Shown here: in pieces, positions 6,489 through 6,974 of the stretch
How the letters are laid out: the number at the start of each line of letters is the position of its first letter
How positions within the stretch are numbered: position 1 is the stretch's first letter
From: JABWBJ01 sp036507855
GTDB lineage: Bacteria > Gemmatimonadota > Gemmatimonadetes > Gemmatimonadales > Gemmatimonadaceae
DNA: 6,974 nucleotides
Assembly: GCA_036507855.1 (NCBI GenBank)
Contig: DATCIJ010000180.1
Location: forward strand, 1-6,974
Direction: 5' to 3'
The notes under the pieces: generated by a model
Seen by the model: the letters and a program-made list of their open reading frames with translations, nothing else
The model's database searches: none
Told to the model about the DNA's origin: nothing
Program-made: the position numbers and the translations under genes

Positions 6489-6974
6489 ATGACACGCCTG
6501 CGCAAGCGGATGCTCGAGGACCTTCGCGTCCGCAACTACTCGGCCAAGACCCAGCAGATCTACATTCACCACGTCGCACGATTCGCCAATCACTTCGGCA
6601 GGTCGTCCGACCAGCTCAGCACCGAAGACATCCGGACGTACCTCGTTCACCTGGTCGATACGGAGCACGTGTCCTGGAGTCTGTTCAATCAGGCGGCGTG
6701 CGCGTTGAGGTTCTTCTACCTGGTGACGCTGGGTCAGGGCGAGGTCGTACCTCACATCCCGTTTCCGCGCACGTCGAAGAAGCTGCCCACCGTCCTGAGC
6801 GCGCAGGAAGTGGCGCGGCTGCTGCGCGCGGTTCGCAATGCGAAGCACCGCGCGGTGCTGATCACGATCTACGCCGCCGGGCTGCGGGTGTCCGAAGCCC
6901 TGGCGCTGAAGGTGAGCGACATCGACAGCGCGCGCATGATCGTCACGGTACGGCAGGGCAAGGGTCGCAAGGAC
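6489..6974 (+). CDS. Tyrosine recombinase (phage-integrase family), N-terminal part, cut by window end
   Basis: The 162 visible residues run off the window without a stop. Residues 1-85 are the SAM-like core-binding domain (MLEDLRVRNYSAKTQQIYI, HHVARFANHF, TEDIRTYLVHLV, SWSLFNQAACALRFFY). Residues about 98-162 begin the catalytic domain (KLPTVLSAQEVARLL). The first catalytic arginine is R133 in YAAGLRVSEAL, and the beta-hairpin lysine is probably K158 in RQGKGRKD. The His, second Arg and Tyr lie beyond the window. Sequence style and length resemble the site-specific integrases encoded just ahead of IS91-like rolling-circle transposases, with more distant likeness to XerC/D and IntI. The partner transposase, if present, would be downstream and is not visible. 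The ATG is supported by AAGGAG five bases upstream. The antisense frame over this gene is a shadow. Confidence 0.9.
   Translation, partial: MTRLRKRMLEDLRVRNYSAKTQQIYIHHVARFANHFGRSSDQLSTEDIRTYLVHLVDTEHVSWSLFNQAACALRFFYLVTLGQGEVVPHIPFPRTSKKLPTVLSAQEVARLLRAVRNAKHRAVLITIYAAGLRVSEALALKVSDIDSARMIVTVRQGKGRKD

Noticed and set aside
1..6974. tRNA, rRNA, CRISPR arrays or riboswitches
   Set aside because: I found no cloverleaf with a CCA end, no rRNA-like stretch, and no regularly spaced direct repeats on reading both strands by eye.

Overview
This is a GC-rich bacterial chromosomal window with four kinds of content: two signalling-type genes, a DUF4157 (extracellular contractile injection system, eCIS-type) effector gene, a complete insertion sequence, and the start of a tyrosine-recombinase gene. 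The N-terminal membrane module of the second gene (FFTELRRRNV...GLPDW...ALSWLYELTPEG) is of a type common in environmental Gammaproteobacteria (Xanthomonadales/Wenzhouxiangella/Steroidobacter-like). TolB-type propellers like the first gene are also abundant in Acidobacteria and Gemmatimonadota. The taxon is therefore only a guess.

Layout. Positions 3-848 (+) are the C-terminal part of a PD40/TolB-like beta-propeller protein whose start lies upstream of the window. Positions 1142-2989 (+) encode a 615-aa membrane-anchored protein with a periplasmic TolB-N/FlgO-like domain and a helical, TPR-like C-terminal half. Positions 2990-3365 are non-coding as far as I can see and contain two small hairpins. 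Positions 3366-4925 (+) encode a 519-aa protein with a disordered N-terminus, a DUF4157 domain carrying HELAH, and an unrecognised C-terminal region of about 260 residues. Positions 4911-6245 hold an IS5/IS1182-superfamily element with perfect 17-bp terminal inverted repeats and one intact transposase gene on the minus strand (6155-5052). Positions 6246-6488 hold a short coding-like remnant and two inverted repeats. From 6489 (+) to the window end is the N-terminal part of a tyrosine recombinase, of a type often found next to IS91-like transposases.

The main observation is that the DUF4157 gene runs into the left end of the insertion sequence. Its last four codons and its stop codon lie inside the 17-bp inverted repeat, so its present C-terminus was probably created by the insertion. 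I found no other eCIS gene (sheath, tube, baseplate, ATPase) in the window. The effector is either an orphan or belongs to a locus elsewhere. Together, the effector, the IS and the recombinase look like a patch of accessory DNA placed downstream of two ordinary signalling genes. No tRNA, rRNA or CRISPR array was seen.
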